Shown: positions 1-8,876, counted from the stretch's first letter. The stretch is 64,000 nt of DNA from Paraburkholderia phenoliruptrix (GCF_902859825.1 NZ_CADIKB010000013.1:62001-126000), one strand, 5' to 3'. Notes: generated from the letters alone by a model not told the origin. Translations and numbers: made by a program.

Positions 1-708
1 GTCCAGAATCGCCGACGAAAAGCCGAGCGTGGCCTGCACGATCAGCGGCGCCGTGCAGTTGGGCAGCACTTGCGAGAACATCAGGCGCAGCGTGCCGGCA
101 CCCGCTACGCGCGAAGCCGTCACGTATTCCTTCTGCAGCTCGCCTTGTGCCGACGCGCGCGTCAAACGCACGTAGCCCGGCAGCGCGACGATCGCAATCG
201 CCAGCATCGTATTGACGAGGCCCGGACCGATGATGGCCACGACCGCCACCGCGAGCAGCAGCGAGGGCAGCGCGAGCAGCACGTCCATGATGCGCATGAT
301 CGGCGTGTCGGCCCACTTGTCGAAGAACGCGGCGATCAGCCCGAGCACGATGCCCGGAATCAGCGCGAGCACGACGGAGATGAAGCCGATCCAGAACGAC
401 AGCCGCGCGCCGTACATCAGGCGCGAGAGGATGTCGCGGCCCGCTTCGTCGGTGCCGAGAATGAACTTCCAGTTGCCGCCTTCGAGCCAGGCGGGCGGAA
501 TCTTCACGAAGTCGCGGTATTGCTCGATCGGGCTATGCGGCGCGATGAGCGGCGCGAATATCGCCACGACGATCAACAGCAGCACGACGATGCCGGCGCC
601 GACCGCGCCGCGATTGCGCGAAAAATTGGCCCAGAACTCGCGGGCCGCGATGGCGCGGCCGCTCGGCGGAGTCACCGACTGGGGAACGGTGTTTTGAATG
701 TCTGCCAT
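1..708 (-). CDS. dppC: Dipeptide ABC transporter permease DppC (3' end cut by window edge)
   Basis: Second inner-membrane permease of a DppABC-type peptide importer. The visible part is the first 236 residues, starting MADIQNTVPQ at an ATG (706-708). A cytoplasmic N-terminus is followed by a first membrane segment at about residues 37-55, a periplasmic loop with the family motif GTDEAGRDILSR, several more membrane segments, and the EAA coupling loop (EYVTASRVAGAG) that contacts the ATPase. Family members are about 300 residues, so roughly 60 residues lie outside. It starts 6 bp after the dppB stop, so it is in the same operon; the ATPase genes dppD and dppF probably follow beyond the left edge. 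The substrate class (di- or oligopeptide) is inferred from family only. Confidence 0.93.
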   Translation of the reverse strand, partial: MADIQNTVPQSVTPPSGRAIAAREFWANFSRNRGAVGAGIVVLLLIVVAIFAPLIAPHSPIEQYRDFVKIPPAWLEGGNWKFILGTDEAGRDILSRLMYGARLSFWIGFISVVLALIPGIVLGLIAAFFDKWADTPIMRIMDVLLALPSLLLAVAVVAIIGPGLVNTMLAIAIVALPGYVRLTRASAQGELQKEYVTASRVAGAGTLRLMFSQVLPNCTAPLIVQATLGFSSAILD

Positions 709-714
709 GTCCAG

Positions 715-1725
715 TTACCTCGTATGGCGGATGCGCGGGTTGAGCACGCCGTACAACAGATCGACGACGAGGTTCACGAAGATCACGAGCGTGGCGATCA
801 TCAGAATGCCGCCTTGCACGACCGGATAGTCGCGGCGGCCGATTGCGTCGATGAGCCACTTGCCGATGCCTGGCCACGAAAACAGCGTCTCAGTCAGCAC
901 CGCGCCGGCCAGCAGCGTGCCGACCTGCAGGCCGATCACGGTCACGACCGGAATCAGCGCATTGCGCAATGCATGCACGACGATCACCCGCGCCGGCGAC
1001 AAACCCTTCGCGCGCGCGGTGCGGATGTAGTCCTCACGCAGCACTTCGAGCATCGACGAACGCGTCATGCGCGCGACGACGGCGAGCGGAATGGTGCCGA
1101 GCACGATGGCCGGCAGGATCAAATGGCTCAATGCGGACTTGAATGCGCCTTCGTCGGTGGACATCATCGCGTCGATCAGCATGAAGCCGGTCACGTGCGG
1201 AATGTCGTATTCGACGGCGATGCGGCCCGACACCGGCGTCCAGCCGAGCTTGACCGAAAACACCATGATGAGGATCAAGCCCCACCAGAAGATCGGCATC
1301 GAATAACCGGTGAGCGCCGTGCCCATCACGCCGTGATCCACCGCCGTGCCGCGCCTGAGCGCCGCGAACACGCCCGCCGGCAGGCCGACGATCAGCGCAA
1401 AGAGCATCGCGCAGATCGACAGCTCGACGGTGGCGGGGAAGCGGGCGAGGAATTCGCCCATGACGCTGGTGTTGGTGATGATCGAGGTGCCGAGGTCGCC
1501 ATGCAGCGCGCGGCCAATGTAATGGACGTACTGCATCGGCAGAGCTTCGTCGAGTCCGAGCCGGTGCATTGCCGCGGCATGCATGGCCGGATCGACGCCG
1601 CGCTCGCCCATCATCACTTCGATGGGATCGCCCGGTATCAGGTGAATCAGCGCGAATGCAAGGATCGTGATGCCGATGAAGGTCGGTATCACCATGCCGA
1701 TGCGGCGCAAAACAAAGCGGAACAT
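715..1725 (-). CDS. dppB: Dipeptide ABC transporter permease DppB
   Basis: Inner-membrane permease of the peptide importer, 336 residues, the usual DppB length. The N-terminus (MFRFVLRRIGMVIPTFIGI) leads into the first membrane segment, followed by the family signature around HLIPGDPIEVMMGERG, which precedes a long periplasmic loop. The EAA loop is at about residues 230-250 (DYIRTARAKGLSPARVIVVH). It pairs with DppC just downstream (6 bp) and receives substrate from DppA. It lies 150 bp after dppA, with an intrinsic terminator in that gap, so its expression should be lower than that of the binding protein. Confidence 0.95.
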   Translation of the reverse strand: MFRFVLRRIGMVIPTFIGITILAFALIHLIPGDPIEVMMGERGVDPAMHAAAMHRLGLDEALPMQYVHYIGRALHGDLGTSIITNTSVMGEFLARFPATVELSICAMLFALIVGLPAGVFAALRRGTAVDHGVMGTALTGYSMPIFWWGLILIMVFSVKLGWTPVSGRIAVEYDIPHVTGFMLIDAMMSTDEGAFKSALSHLILPAIVLGTIPLAVVARMTRSSMLEVLREDYIRTARAKGLSPARVIVVHALRNALIPVVTVIGLQVGTLLAGAVLTETLFSWPGIGKWLIDAIGRRDYPVVQGGILMIATLVIFVNLVVDLLYGVLNPRIRHTR

Positions 1726-1750
1726 GGTTCGTCCCTATGGTCTTGATGAA

Positions 1751-1795
1751 GAAAAAACGCAACCGGCGACGAGGGCTCGTGACCCCGGTCGCCGG
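1751..1795 (-). terminator. Intercistronic rho-independent terminator between dppA and dppB
   Basis: On the minus strand an 8-bp perfect stem (CCGGCGAC at 1763-1770 pairs with GTCGCCGG at 1788-1795; 17-nt loop) is followed by a T run (complement of 1752-1757). It lies after the dppA stop and before the dppB start. A partial terminator here would give more binding protein than permease, as is common in ABC importer operons. Confidence 0.75.
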
Positions 1796-1875
1796 ACCAT
1801 TTCGACCAGTTTTCTAACCGTGCGAAAAGCGTACTGCGCGAATTTTACGACTTGCCCGACACGTGGCCGGGTGCC

Positions 1876-3504
1876 TTACTTGACGCTGACGCCGTCGAAG
1901 CGGGCATAGCCGAGCGGCTCGATGCGCATGTCGACCACCTTCTTGCTGACAGGCTGATAGACGGTCGAGTGAGCGATCGGCGAGAACGGCAGTTGCTGCG
2001 CGAAAATCTGCTGCGCCTGCATGTAGGCCGTGGTGCGCGCGCCCTGATCGGACGTGGAGCGGCCCTTCTGGATCAGGTCGTCGAACGGCTTGTAGCACCA
2101 CTTCGAGAAGTTGTTGCCGTTCACCGCTTCGCAGCCGAGCAGCGTGCCGAGCCAGTTGTCCGGATCGCCATTGTCGCCCGTCCAGCCGATCAGCATCGTG
2201 TCGTCCTCACCAGCGTGGGCGCGCTTGATGTACTCACCCCACTCGTACGTGACGATCTTCGCCTTCACGCCGATCTTGGCCCAGTCGGCCTGGATCATTT
2301 CCGCCATCAGGCGGGCGTTCGGGTTGTACGCGCGCTGCACCGGCATGGCCCACAGCGTGATGTCGAAGCCGTTTGGATAGCCGGCCTTCGCGAGCAGCGA
2401 CTTGGCCTTTTCCGGATCGTACGAGGCGGCCTTCAGGTTCTTGTCATAGGACCATTGGGTCGGCGGCATCGGGTTCGTGGCGGCCTGGCCGGCGCCCTGA
2501 TACACCGATTCGATGATCGCCTTCTTGTTGATCGCCATGTCGAGCGCCTGACGCACTTCGACCTTGTCGACCGGCTTGTGCGACACGTTGTACGCCAGAT
2601 AGCCGAGGTTGAAGCCCGGTTGCGACGGCATCGCAATGTTGGCTTCCGACTTCAGCGGCGCGATGTCGGCCGGACGCGGATAGCTCATCACCTGGCATTC
2701 GTCGCGCTTGATCTTCTGCACGCGCACGCCGGCGTCCGGCGTGATCGAGAAGATCAGCTTCGAGATCTTGACGGTGTTCGGCTTCCAGTAATCAGGATTG
2801 CCGTCGAAGCGGATGGTCGCGTCTTTCGTATAGCTGCGGAAGATGAACGGCCCCGTGCCGACCGGGAACTGGTTGATGTCGGCGGCCTTGCCGGCCTTCA
2901 GCAGTTGGTCGCCGTATTCCGCGGACAGGATCGACGCGTATTCCATCGCCATGTTCTGGATGAACGGCGCGTTGACTTCCTTCAGCGTGAATTTGACCGT
3001 GTACGGATCGACTTTTTCGACCTTCGTGATCAGCTTGTCGAGGCCCATGTCCGTGAAGTACGGAAACTGCACGGGGTAAGCCTTGCGGAACGGCTGATTG
3101 GTGTCGAGCATGCGCTCGAACGTGAACACGACGTCGTCCGCGTTGAATTCGCGCGTCGGCTTGAAGAACGACGTGGTCTGGAACTTCACGCCGTGACGCA
3201 GATGGAACGTGTAGGTCTTGCCGTCGGCAGAGACATCCCACTTTTCGGCGAGGCCCGGCTCGACCTTGGTGCCGCCGCGCTCGAATTCGACCAGACGGTT
3301 ATAAACCGTGAACGTGTTGGCCGTGAAATCGGTGCCCGTGGTGTATTGGGCCGGATCGAAACCCGCGGGGCTGCCTTCTGAGCAGTAGACGAGGGTCTTG
3401 TTCGGAATCTCAGCACGGGCGACGCTCGCGCCCAGCATCGATGCCGCTGCAGCAGCGACGAGCGTCGTAACACGCGCGGCGCGCAACAGATTGTTTTGCT
3501 TCAT
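1876..3504 (-). CDS. dppA: Periplasmic dipeptide-binding protein DppA (SBP family 5)
   Basis: Extracytoplasmic solute-binding protein that captures peptides and delivers them to DppBC. It has 542 residues. A clear Sec signal peptide ends at about residue 31 (SVARA|EIPN). The mature part matches SBP_bac_5: an early YCSEGSPAGFDPAQ motif, the family stretch EFNADDVVFTFERM, and a Cys pair (LGCEAVNGNNFSKWC) near the C-terminus as in DppA. The start has a strong ribosome site (GGAGGAAAC) just upstream. A sigma-70-like promoter lies at 3547-3575. First gene of the dpp operon. DppA homologues in other bacteria can also bind haem or act in peptide taxis; nothing here decides that. Confidence 0.95.
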   Translation of the reverse strand: MKQNNLLRAARVTTLVAAAAASMLGASVARAEIPNKTLVYCSEGSPAGFDPAQYTTGTDFTANTFTVYNRLVEFERGGTKVEPGLAEKWDVSADGKTYTFHLRHGVKFQTTSFFKPTREFNADDVVFTFERMLDTNQPFRKAYPVQFPYFTDMGLDKLITKVEKVDPYTVKFTLKEVNAPFIQNMAMEYASILSAEYGDQLLKAGKAADINQFPVGTGPFIFRSYTKDATIRFDGNPDYWKPNTVKISKLIFSITPDAGVRVQKIKRDECQVMSYPRPADIAPLKSEANIAMPSQPGFNLGYLAYNVSHKPVDKVEVRQALDMAINKKAIIESVYQGAGQAATNPMPPTQWSYDKNLKAASYDPEKAKSLLAKAGYPNGFDITLWAMPVQRAYNPNARLMAEMIQADWAKIGVKAKIVTYEWGEYIKRAHAGEDDTMLIGWTGDNGDPDNWLGTLLGCEAVNGNNFSKWCYKPFDDLIQKGRSTSDQGARTTAYMQAQQIFAQQLPFSPIAHSTVYQPVSKKVVDMRIEPLGYARFDGVSVK

Positions 3505-3546
3505 GTTTCCTCCAGGTTCGGGGCCGGCTGTCGCCAGCGTAGCGCG

Positions 3547-3575
3547 ATATTACTGAGCTTTCCCCGGTGTCACAA
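3547..3575 (-). promoter_or_regulatory. Candidate sigma-70 promoter of dppABC
   Basis: Minus strand: TTGTGA, 17-bp spacer, TAATAT (4/6 matches to each consensus hexamer). Transcription would begin near 3540 and give a ~36-nt leader with the GGAGGAAAC ribosome site. Placement fits, but it is judged by eye. Confidence 0.5.
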
Positions 3576-3733
3576 GCAGAGGAAATTATCCGCGACGCCG
3601 CATCCGGCGCGCCTCCGCGGTTATTTAGAGGGCTCTTTCGAATGACTTTCAGGGTCGGGCAGTTGGGGGAGAGGGGGGAGTTGGCAGGACGCGCCGGTTG
3701 TGAACCCGGCAAGAAGACGGTTGAGGGAACAGC

Positions 3734-3774
3734 CGCCAGACTCGCCGCACATGTGCCGCACGGCGAGTCTGGCG
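3734..3774. terminator. Perfect 14-bp hairpin downstream of metF
   Basis: CGCCAGACTCGCCG at 3734-3747 pairs perfectly with 3761-3774 around a 13-nt loop. It lies 40 bp after the metF stop, in the 309-bp gap between metF and dppA (3505-3813). There is no T run on either side, so it may terminate weakly, stabilise the metF 3' end, or need Rho. Besides this and the dppA promoter I see nothing in that gap. Confidence 0.55.
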
Positions 3775-3813
3775 AGAACCGACAAAAGGCATGACAGCCA
3801 GCGCTTCGGCCGG

Positions 3814-4644
3814 TCAGCCCTTCAACCGCTCACAAATCGCTCTCGTCGCCGCCGCGCCATTAAGCGTGTAGAAGTGCAGACCGGGCACCTTCGCGTCGAT
3901 CAGACGAGCGCACAAATCCGTGACCACATCCAGCCCGAAGGCGCGGATCGACTCGCGGTCGTCGCCGAAACTCTCCAGCCGGCGCGCGATCCAGCGCGGC
4001 ACTTCGGCGCCGCACATCTCCGAAAAGCGCATGAGTTGAGAGAAGTTCGTGATCGGCATGATGCCCGGCACGATCGGCACGTCGACGCCGAGCTTGCGTG
4101 CCTCGTCGACGAAACGGAAGTAGGCGTCCGCATTGAAGAAGTACTGCGTGATCGCGGAGTTGGCGCCCGCCTTCACCTTGCGGGCGAAGTTTTCCAGATC
4201 GTGACGCGGCGAGCGCGACTGCGGGTGGTATTCCGGATAGCCGGCCACCTCGATCCAGAACCAGTCGCCAAACTCGGCGCGGATAAAGCTCACCAGCTCC
4301 GACGCATAGCGCAGCTCGCCGACTTCGCCCATGCCGGACGGCAGGTCGCCGCGCAGCGCGACGATATGGCGGATGCCGTGCGCGCGGTACTGGTTGAGAA
4401 TCGCGCGCAAGCTCTCCTTGGACGAGCCGATGCACGACAGGTGCGGCGCGGCCTCAAGCCCTTCCTTCGCCATTTCGACGACGGTATCGAGCGTGCCCTG
4501 TTGCGTCGAGCCGCCAGCGCCGAACGTGACGGACACGAATTTGGGCTTGAGCAGCGCGAGCTGCGCGCGCGTGGCCCGCAGCTTGTCGACGCCTTCCTGC
4601 GTCTTCGGCGGGAAGAATTCGAATGAAAGTTCGATCGGGTTCAT
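3814..4644 (-). CDS. metF: Methylenetetrahydrofolate reductase
   Basis: Cytosolic FAD enzyme that reduces 5,10-methylene-THF to 5-methyl-THF, the methyl donor for methionine synthesis. It has 276 residues, typical of the bacterial single-domain form. Recognised by the N-terminal SFEFFPPKT motif (with the conserved catalytic Glu), VSVTFGAGGS, the HLSCIGSS and IVALRGDLP segments, and PGIMPITNFSQLMRF. It starts 11 bp after the stop of the small membrane protein and lies 3' of ahcY, so it is probably the last gene of the ahcY transcript and shares its SAH riboswitch control. This fits the pathway: AhcY removes S-adenosylhomocysteine and MetF supplies the methyl group that regenerates methionine. 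Confidence 0.97.
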   Translation of the reverse strand: MNPIELSFEFFPPKTQEGVDKLRATRAQLALLKPKFVSVTFGAGGSTQQGTLDTVVEMAKEGLEAAPHLSCIGSSKESLRAILNQYRAHGIRHIVALRGDLPSGMGEVGELRYASELVSFIRAEFGDWFWIEVAGYPEYHPQSRSPRHDLENFARKVKAGANSAITQYFFNADAYFRFVDEARKLGVDVPIVPGIMPITNFSQLMRFSEMCGAEVPRWIARRLESFGDDRESIRAFGLDVVTDLCARLIDAKVPGLHFYTLNGAAATRAICERLKG

Positions 4645-4655
4645 GATTCAGTATG

Positions 4656-5009
4656 TCAACCGAGACTGCGGTTGCCGAAAATGAGCGCGGACAGCAGCCA
4701 TGAAACGATGCTGTACAGGATCGAGCCGAAGAACGCCGACCAGAACCCCGACACCTCGAAACCCTTCAGCAGCGACGCGCACAGCCAGAAGCACAGCGCG
4801 TTGACCACCAGAATGAAGAGCCCGAGCGTCAGAATCGTGACGGGCAGCGTCAGCAGAATCAGCACCGGCCGCAGGATCGTATTGATCAGGCCGAGCACGA
4901 CCGCGACGATCAGCGCCGTCCCGAAGCTGCGGATGTGAATCGACGGAACGAGGTAGGTGATGATCAGGAGCGCCAGCGCATTGATCAGCCAGGTCAGCAG
5001 CACGGTCAT
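4656..5009 (-). CDS. Small four-helix membrane protein, phage holin family 4 superfamily (YvlD-like)
   Basis: 117-residue integral membrane protein, nearly all hydrophobic, with about four membrane segments (roughly residues 3-22, 29-50, 56-80 and 89-110). The pattern of small residues and the segment GLINTILRPVLILLTLPVTI identify the family PF04020, named after holins but found widely in bacteria away from phages. Start chosen at ATG 5007-5009 because AAGGAG lies 7 nt upstream; an in-frame extension to 5090 has no ribosome site. It sits between ahcY and metF, an arrangement I recall from other Burkholderiaceae. Its function is unknown; a role in methyl metabolism is only suggested by position. 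Confidence 0.85.
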   Translation of the reverse strand: MTVLLTWLINALALLIITYLVPSIHIRSFGTALIVAVVLGLINTILRPVLILLTLPVTILTLGLFILVVNALCFWLCASLLKGFEVSGFWSAFFGSILYSIVSWLLSALIFGNRSLG

Positions 5010-5161
5010 GTCAAGCTCCTTGCAGGCAGAATGTCCGTTAGACAATGGGAAGCGGACATGGCGAAGAAAGCGGCGCCTGCGCGCCGCCACGTCGTCATGC
5101 CGTCATGCTTGCCGGCCGCCCGCGCGCTTGCGCGCAAGCGGGCGTGCCGCAACGCATGGGC

Positions 5162-6583
5162 TTAGTAGCGGTAGTGATTCGGCTTGAACGGACCGTTCTT
5201 TTCGACGCCGATGTAGCTCGCCTGCGCGTCCGACAATTCGGTCAGCTGTGCACCGATGCGCGCCAGATGCAGGCGCGCGACCTTCTCGTCCAGATGCTTC
5301 GGCAGCACGTACACGCGGTTCTCGTACTTGTCGCCTTGCGTAAACAGTTCGATCTGCGCGAGCGTCTGGTTCGTGAACGAGTTCGACATCACGAACGACG
5401 GGTGGCCCGTCGCGCAGCCGAGGTTCACAAGGCGGCCTTCGGCCAGCAGGATCACGCGCTTGCCGTCCGGGAAAATGATGTGGTCGACTTGCGGCTTGAT
5501 GTTTTCCCACTGGTACTGGCGCGTCGACGCCACGTCGATTTCCGAATCGAAGTGACCGATGTTGCAGACAATCGCGTTGTGGCGCATTGCCTTCATGTGA
5601 TCGTGGTCGATCACGTGGTAGTTGCCGGTGGCCGTCACGAAGATGTCGGCCTTGTCGGCCGCATATTCCATCGTCACCACGCGGTAGCCTTCCATGGCCG
5701 CCTGCAGCGCGCAGATCGGGTCGATTTCCGTGACCCACACGGTCGCGCCCAGACCGCGCAGCGATTGCGCGCAGCCCTTGCCCACGTCGCCGTAACCGGC
5801 CACCACCGCGATCTTGCCCGCGATCATCACGTCGGTCGCGCGCTTGATGCCGTCCACGAGCGACTCGCGGCAGCCATACAGGTTGTCGAACTTCGACTTG
5901 GTGACCGAGTCGTTCACGTTGATCGCCGGGAACGGCAGGCGCCCTTCCTTTTCCATCTGATACAGGCGATGCACGCCGGTCGTGGTTTCTTCCGTCACGC
6001 CCTTGATGTGCGAAAGGCGCGTGGAATACCACGTCGGGTCGGCGTCGAGATGACGCTCGATCGACTTGTACAGCGCGACTTCTTCCTCATTGGTCGGCTT
6101 GGCGATGACCGAGCGGTCCTTTTCCGCCTTCGAGCCCAGAATGAGCAGGAGCGTCGCGTCGCCGCCATCGTCGAGAATCATGTTGGCGAATTCACCGTTC
6201 GGCCATTCGAAGATGCGGTGCGAGAACTCCCAGTATTCGTCGAGCGACTCGCCCTTGAACGCGAACACCGGCGTGCCGGCCTTGGCGATGGCCGCGGCCG
6301 CGTGGTCCTGCGTCGAGAAGATGTTGCACGAAGCCCAGCGCACGTCCGCGCCGAGCGCGGTCAGCGTCTCGATCAGCACGCCGGTCTGGATGGTCATGTG
6401 CAGCGAACCGGCGATGCGCGCGCCTTTCAACGGCTGCTGCGCCTTGTATTCGTCGCGCGTTTGCATGAGACCGGGCATTTCGGTCTCGGCAATGGTGAGT
6501 TCCTTGCGGCCCCAGTCGGCAAGCGACATGTCGGCAACGAGGTAGTCCTGGGAATTTTGGGAATCGATAACTGCGGCGTTCAT
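5162..6583 (-). CDS. ahcY: S-adenosylhomocysteine hydrolase (adenosylhomocysteinase)
   Basis: NAD-dependent tetrameric cytosolic enzyme that splits S-adenosylhomocysteine into adenosine and homocysteine, relieving product inhibition of methyltransferases. It has 473 residues from the ATG at 6581-6583, the usual beta-proteobacterial length. A GTG lies directly before it (6584-6586), but the GGAGG is better spaced for the ATG. Recognisable are the substrate region [15 protein letters not shown], the NAD fold glycine loop ([20 protein letters not shown]) and the conserved C-terminus PFKPNHYRY. First gene of the ahcY - holin-like - metF cluster. It is preceded by an SAH riboswitch, so expression should rise as SAH accumulates. 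Confidence 0.98.
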   Translation of the reverse strand: MNAAVIDSQNSQDYLVADMSLADWGRKELTIAETEMPGLMQTRDEYKAQQPLKGARIAGSLHMTIQTGVLIETLTALGADVRWASCNIFSTQDHAAAAIAKAGTPVFAFKGESLDEYWEFSHRIFEWPNGEFANMILDDGGDATLLLILGSKAEKDRSVIAKPTNEEEVALYKSIERHLDADPTWYSTRLSHIKGVTEETTTGVHRLYQMEKEGRLPFPAINVNDSVTKSKFDNLYGCRESLVDGIKRATDVMIAGKIAVVAGYGDVGKGCAQSLRGLGATVWVTEIDPICALQAAMEGYRVVTMEYAADKADIFVTATGNYHVIDHDHMKAMRHNAIVCNIGHFDSEIDVASTRQYQWENIKPQVDHIIFPDGKRVILLAEGRLVNLGCATGHPSFVMSNSFTNQTLAQIELFTQGDKYENRVYVLPKHLDEKVARLHLARIGAQLTELSDAQASYIGVEKNGPFKPNHYRY

Positions 6584-6593
6584 CACGCCCTCC

Positions 6594-6756
6594 TTTCTAA
6601 GTAGTGACTAGAAATTTGACGTGAGCGCGGTTCGATGCGGTGGCTGGGACAGCGCGATTGCGCATCCGGGTCCTCCGATTGAAGCCTTCGAGCCTGGCGG
6701 GCGGCCGGCGAATATGCGGAATTCGCGGTACCCGTCGCAACGCTCCTCGAAGACGA
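6594..6756 (-). promoter_or_regulatory. SAH riboswitch in the ahcY leader
   Basis: On the minus strand the leader reads CUUCGAGGAGCGUUGCGAC, then a GC-rich P2 arm, then CCAGGCUCGAAGG, then AACCGCGCUCACG. P1 is a perfect 7-bp helix (6746-6752 with 6686-6692). The conserved GAGCG just inside P1 can pair with CGCUC at about 6622-6627 to form the class-defining pseudoknot. These are the hallmarks of the SAH riboswitch found upstream of ahcY in beta-proteobacteria. A short hairpin (TTTCTA at 6594-6599 with TAGAAA at 6609-6614) overlaps the start of the AAAGGAGG ribosome site and may be the expression platform. A TACAAT -10-like box at 6763-6768 would start transcription just before P1. The rest of the gap up to 6928 shows nothing else. 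Confidence 0.88.
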
Positions 6757-6928
6757 ACGGCGATTGTAGCAAATCGGGATGACTGTGGGGCGCGGGGATT
6801 GGGCGGCGCGGAGGCTTGGGATTAGCGCGGTGGGGGCCGTTGGGGCTGTTTCGCCCGCAGCCTCCGGCGCGCGGTGCGGCGCGGCGCGGCGGGTGCTACG
6901 GCGCTGCTTTTACATCGCGCTTAGCTCA

Positions 6929-7738
6929 TCAGCGCGTCACGGCTGGGCGTGTTGAGTTTGCCGCTTCTGCCTCGGCCAGCCACGCGTGGCGCAATTGGCC
7001 GATGCCCGCTCGCGCCGACTCCACAAACCGCTGCGAGAAGCGAAAAGCGTCGGCGACATCGGTGGGATCGGGCGTTTGCCAGCCGAACGCGATGCGAAAG
7101 TAGCGCTCAGCGTGTATGCCGGCGTGGTAATGCATGCGCACGCGCCTCGCGTCGTGCAGACGCGGATTGCCGAAAACTTCGCGCAACGCCCACGAAAATG
7201 CGCCATCTTCTCCGCCGATGCGTCGAAAGGCGTCGTCCATTGGAAAGCCGCCGAGCGCGGTGTAAGCCGCCCGTCGCACGACGAGACTGCTCGGCACCGT
7301 GTTGCTCAGCGTCGCCGCATGCCGCGCGAAGTCAGGGTGCGCGGTGATGTCGGCCGGGAAGCCGGCATAGTCGACGTCGAGCCGCACCGACATTTGCGCC
7401 GGGTTCCGCGCGAGGAATGCGCTCGCCGCCGCCAATGCGCCGGGCAGGTATTCGTCGTCGGCGTCGAGAAAGGCGAGCACATCGTGCGATGCATGCAGCG
7501 CGCCCCAGTTGCGCGCGCGCGCCGCGCCGCCGTTGCACGGCATACGCAGCAACTGGACGCGCGGGTCGGAGCGGGCGCTTTCAAGCACGAGCTCCGCGGA
7601 CGAATCGCCCGAGCCGTCGTCCACCACGATGATCTGCGCCGCCTCGGGCTGGCAGCGGCAGCTATCCAGCGCGCGAACGAGTGTTGACGCGGCGTTGTAA
7701 CAGGGAATCACGATGCAGATGCCGGAAAGAGGCGTCAT
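6929..7738 (-). CDS. Family 2 glycosyltransferase
   Basis: Inverting GT-A glycosyltransferase of 269 residues, probably cytosolic or membrane-peripheral, moving a sugar from a nucleotide donor to an unknown acceptor. The N-terminus ICIVIPCYNAASTL, the VVDDGSGDSS motif and the metal-binding LDADDE (about residues 85-90) are classic GT2 features. Start taken at ATG 7736-7738, right before the fold begins; the upstream in-frame stretch to 7885 is Arg/Cys-rich and unlike a leader. There are no membrane helices. It stands alone, divergent from the lysR gene, with no other sugar genes nearby, so substrate and pathway are unknown. Confidence 0.85.
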   Translation of the reverse strand: MTPLSGICIVIPCYNAASTLVRALDSCRCQPEAAQIIVVDDGSGDSSAELVLESARSDPRVQLLRMPCNGGAARARNWGALHASHDVLAFLDADDEYLPGALAAASAFLARNPAQMSVRLDVDYAGFPADITAHPDFARHAATLSNTVPSSLVVRRAAYTALGGFPMDDAFRRIGGEDGAFSWALREVFGNPRLHDARRVRMHYHAGIHAERYFRIAFGWQTPDPTDVADAFRFSQRFVESARAGIGQLRHAWLAEAEAANSTRPAVTR

Positions 7739-7867
7739 AAGACAGTGCGGACGAGCAAAGCGCCGATGGTAGCGCCCGCCGCGAAGCGCTCGTCTTGATA
7801 AAGCGCGGCACGTGGACCTGTGTCGACAGGCCGGCGCCCCGCCCTCGCCGCCATAAATCGCATGACT

Positions 7868-7898
7868 TACAATCGTCCGATTCATTCCAATCTGGAAT
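7868..7898 (+). promoter_or_regulatory. lysR promoter region with a perfect palindrome
   Basis: TACAAT (7868-7873) is a good -10 box. Just downstream, ATTCCA-ATC-TGGAAT (7884-7898) is a perfect 15-bp palindrome in the leader, 12 bp before the GTG start. A LysR protein bound here could block its own transcript. The -35 region is weak. Confidence 0.45.
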
Positions 7899-7910
7899 CC
7901 GGAGCCGACT

Positions 7911-8861
7911 GTGGAACTGCGTGCGCTGCGCTATTTCGTCGAAGTCGTTCGTCAGCAGAGCTTCACCGTCGCCGCCGAGCAGATGTTCGTCACCCAACCC
8001 ACCATCAGCAAGATGGTGAAGTCGCTCGAAGACGAGATCGGCTCGCCGCTGCTCCTGCGCGACGGGCGGCAGATGGTGCTCACCGACGCGGGCCGCATCG
8101 TCTATCAGCGCGGCCAGGAGGTGCTCGCCGCGCACGCGCAGTTGCAAGCCGAGCTGAACGACCTTGACGCGCTCGGCCGGGGCGAACTGACTATCGGTAT
8201 TCCGCCGATGGGCGGCTCGCTCTTCACGCCGGCCATCGCCACATTCCGGCAGCGCTATCCGAAAATCGAGCTGAAGCTGTTCGAACAGGGCTCCCGAGCC
8301 ATCGAAACGGCGCTCATCAATGGCGAACTCGAGCTCGGTGGAGTGCTGCAACCGGTGGATCCGCACAATATCGACGTGCTGCCGATCACGCGCCAGCTGC
8401 TGTGGCTCGTCGCGCGCACCGGCTCGCGTTGGGACGACTTGCGCGAGGTGCCGCTCGCGCAGCTTGCGGACGAGCCGTTCGTGTTCTACGGCGAAAGCCT
8501 CGCGCTCAACGACGTCGTGCTGAGCGCCTGCCGGGCTGCGGGCTTTGCGCCGACTATTGTCGGACGCAGCGGGCATTGGGACTTCATGGCGGCGCTCGTG
8601 CTCGCCGGGGTCGGCATTGCGCTGTTGCCCGCGCCCTACTGCCGGCGGCTCGATGCCGCGCAGTTCACATGCCGGCCGGTGGTCGAACCGGAGATTCCGT
8701 GGGAAATGGCGATCGGCTGGCGCCGCGACGGTTATCTGTCGCATGCCGCGCGCGCCTGGCTGGAGGTCGCTCGCGAGACGCTGCCCGGCCGCGCCGGCGA
8801 CGATCTGATGCTCGGCCTGACCGGCATCGCCGCGCCGCTCCGGGTGCCGCGGCAGGAATGA
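7911..8861 (+). CDS. LysR-family transcriptional regulator
   Basis: 316-residue DNA-binding regulator. The N-terminal winged helix-turn-helix (MELRALRYFVEVVRQQSFT... with VTQPTISKMVKSLED as recognition region, about residues 27-43) is followed by a linker helix and a periplasmic-binding-like effector domain from about residue 90 (GELTIGIPPMGGSLFTPAIA). It starts at GTG 7911-7913 with GGAG 7 nt upstream. It is convergent with the GMC oxidoreductase gene (15 bp between stops) and divergent from the glycosyltransferase. The effector is unknown. Control of the nearby GMC/acyl-CoA dehydrogenase genes is possible but not shown: their shared upstream region lies 2 kb away. Confidence 0.93.
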   Translation: MELRALRYFVEVVRQQSFTVAAEQMFVTQPTISKMVKSLEDEIGSPLLLRDGRQMVLTDAGRIVYQRGQEVLAAHAQLQAELNDLDALGRGELTIGIPPMGGSLFTPAIATFRQRYPKIELKLFEQGSRAIETALINGELELGGVLQPVDPHNIDVLPITRQLLWLVARTGSRWDDLREVPLAQLADEPFVFYGESLALNDVVLSACRAAGFAPTIVGRSGHWDFMAALVLAGVGIALLPAPYCRRLDAAQFTCRPVVEPEIPWEMAIGWRRDGYLSHAARAWLEVARETLPGRAGDDLMLGLTGIAAPLRVPRQE

Positions 8862-8876
8862 GGCGCTGCCCGTCTC

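Noticed and set aside
70..1746. Long plus-strand open frame opposite dppC/dppB
   Set aside because: Product is Arg/His/Gln/Asp-rich with no family features; it is the antisense shadow of high-GC genes.
1852..3381. 509-codon plus-strand frame opposite dppA
   Set aside because: Same antisense composition; dppA on the minus strand is unmistakable.
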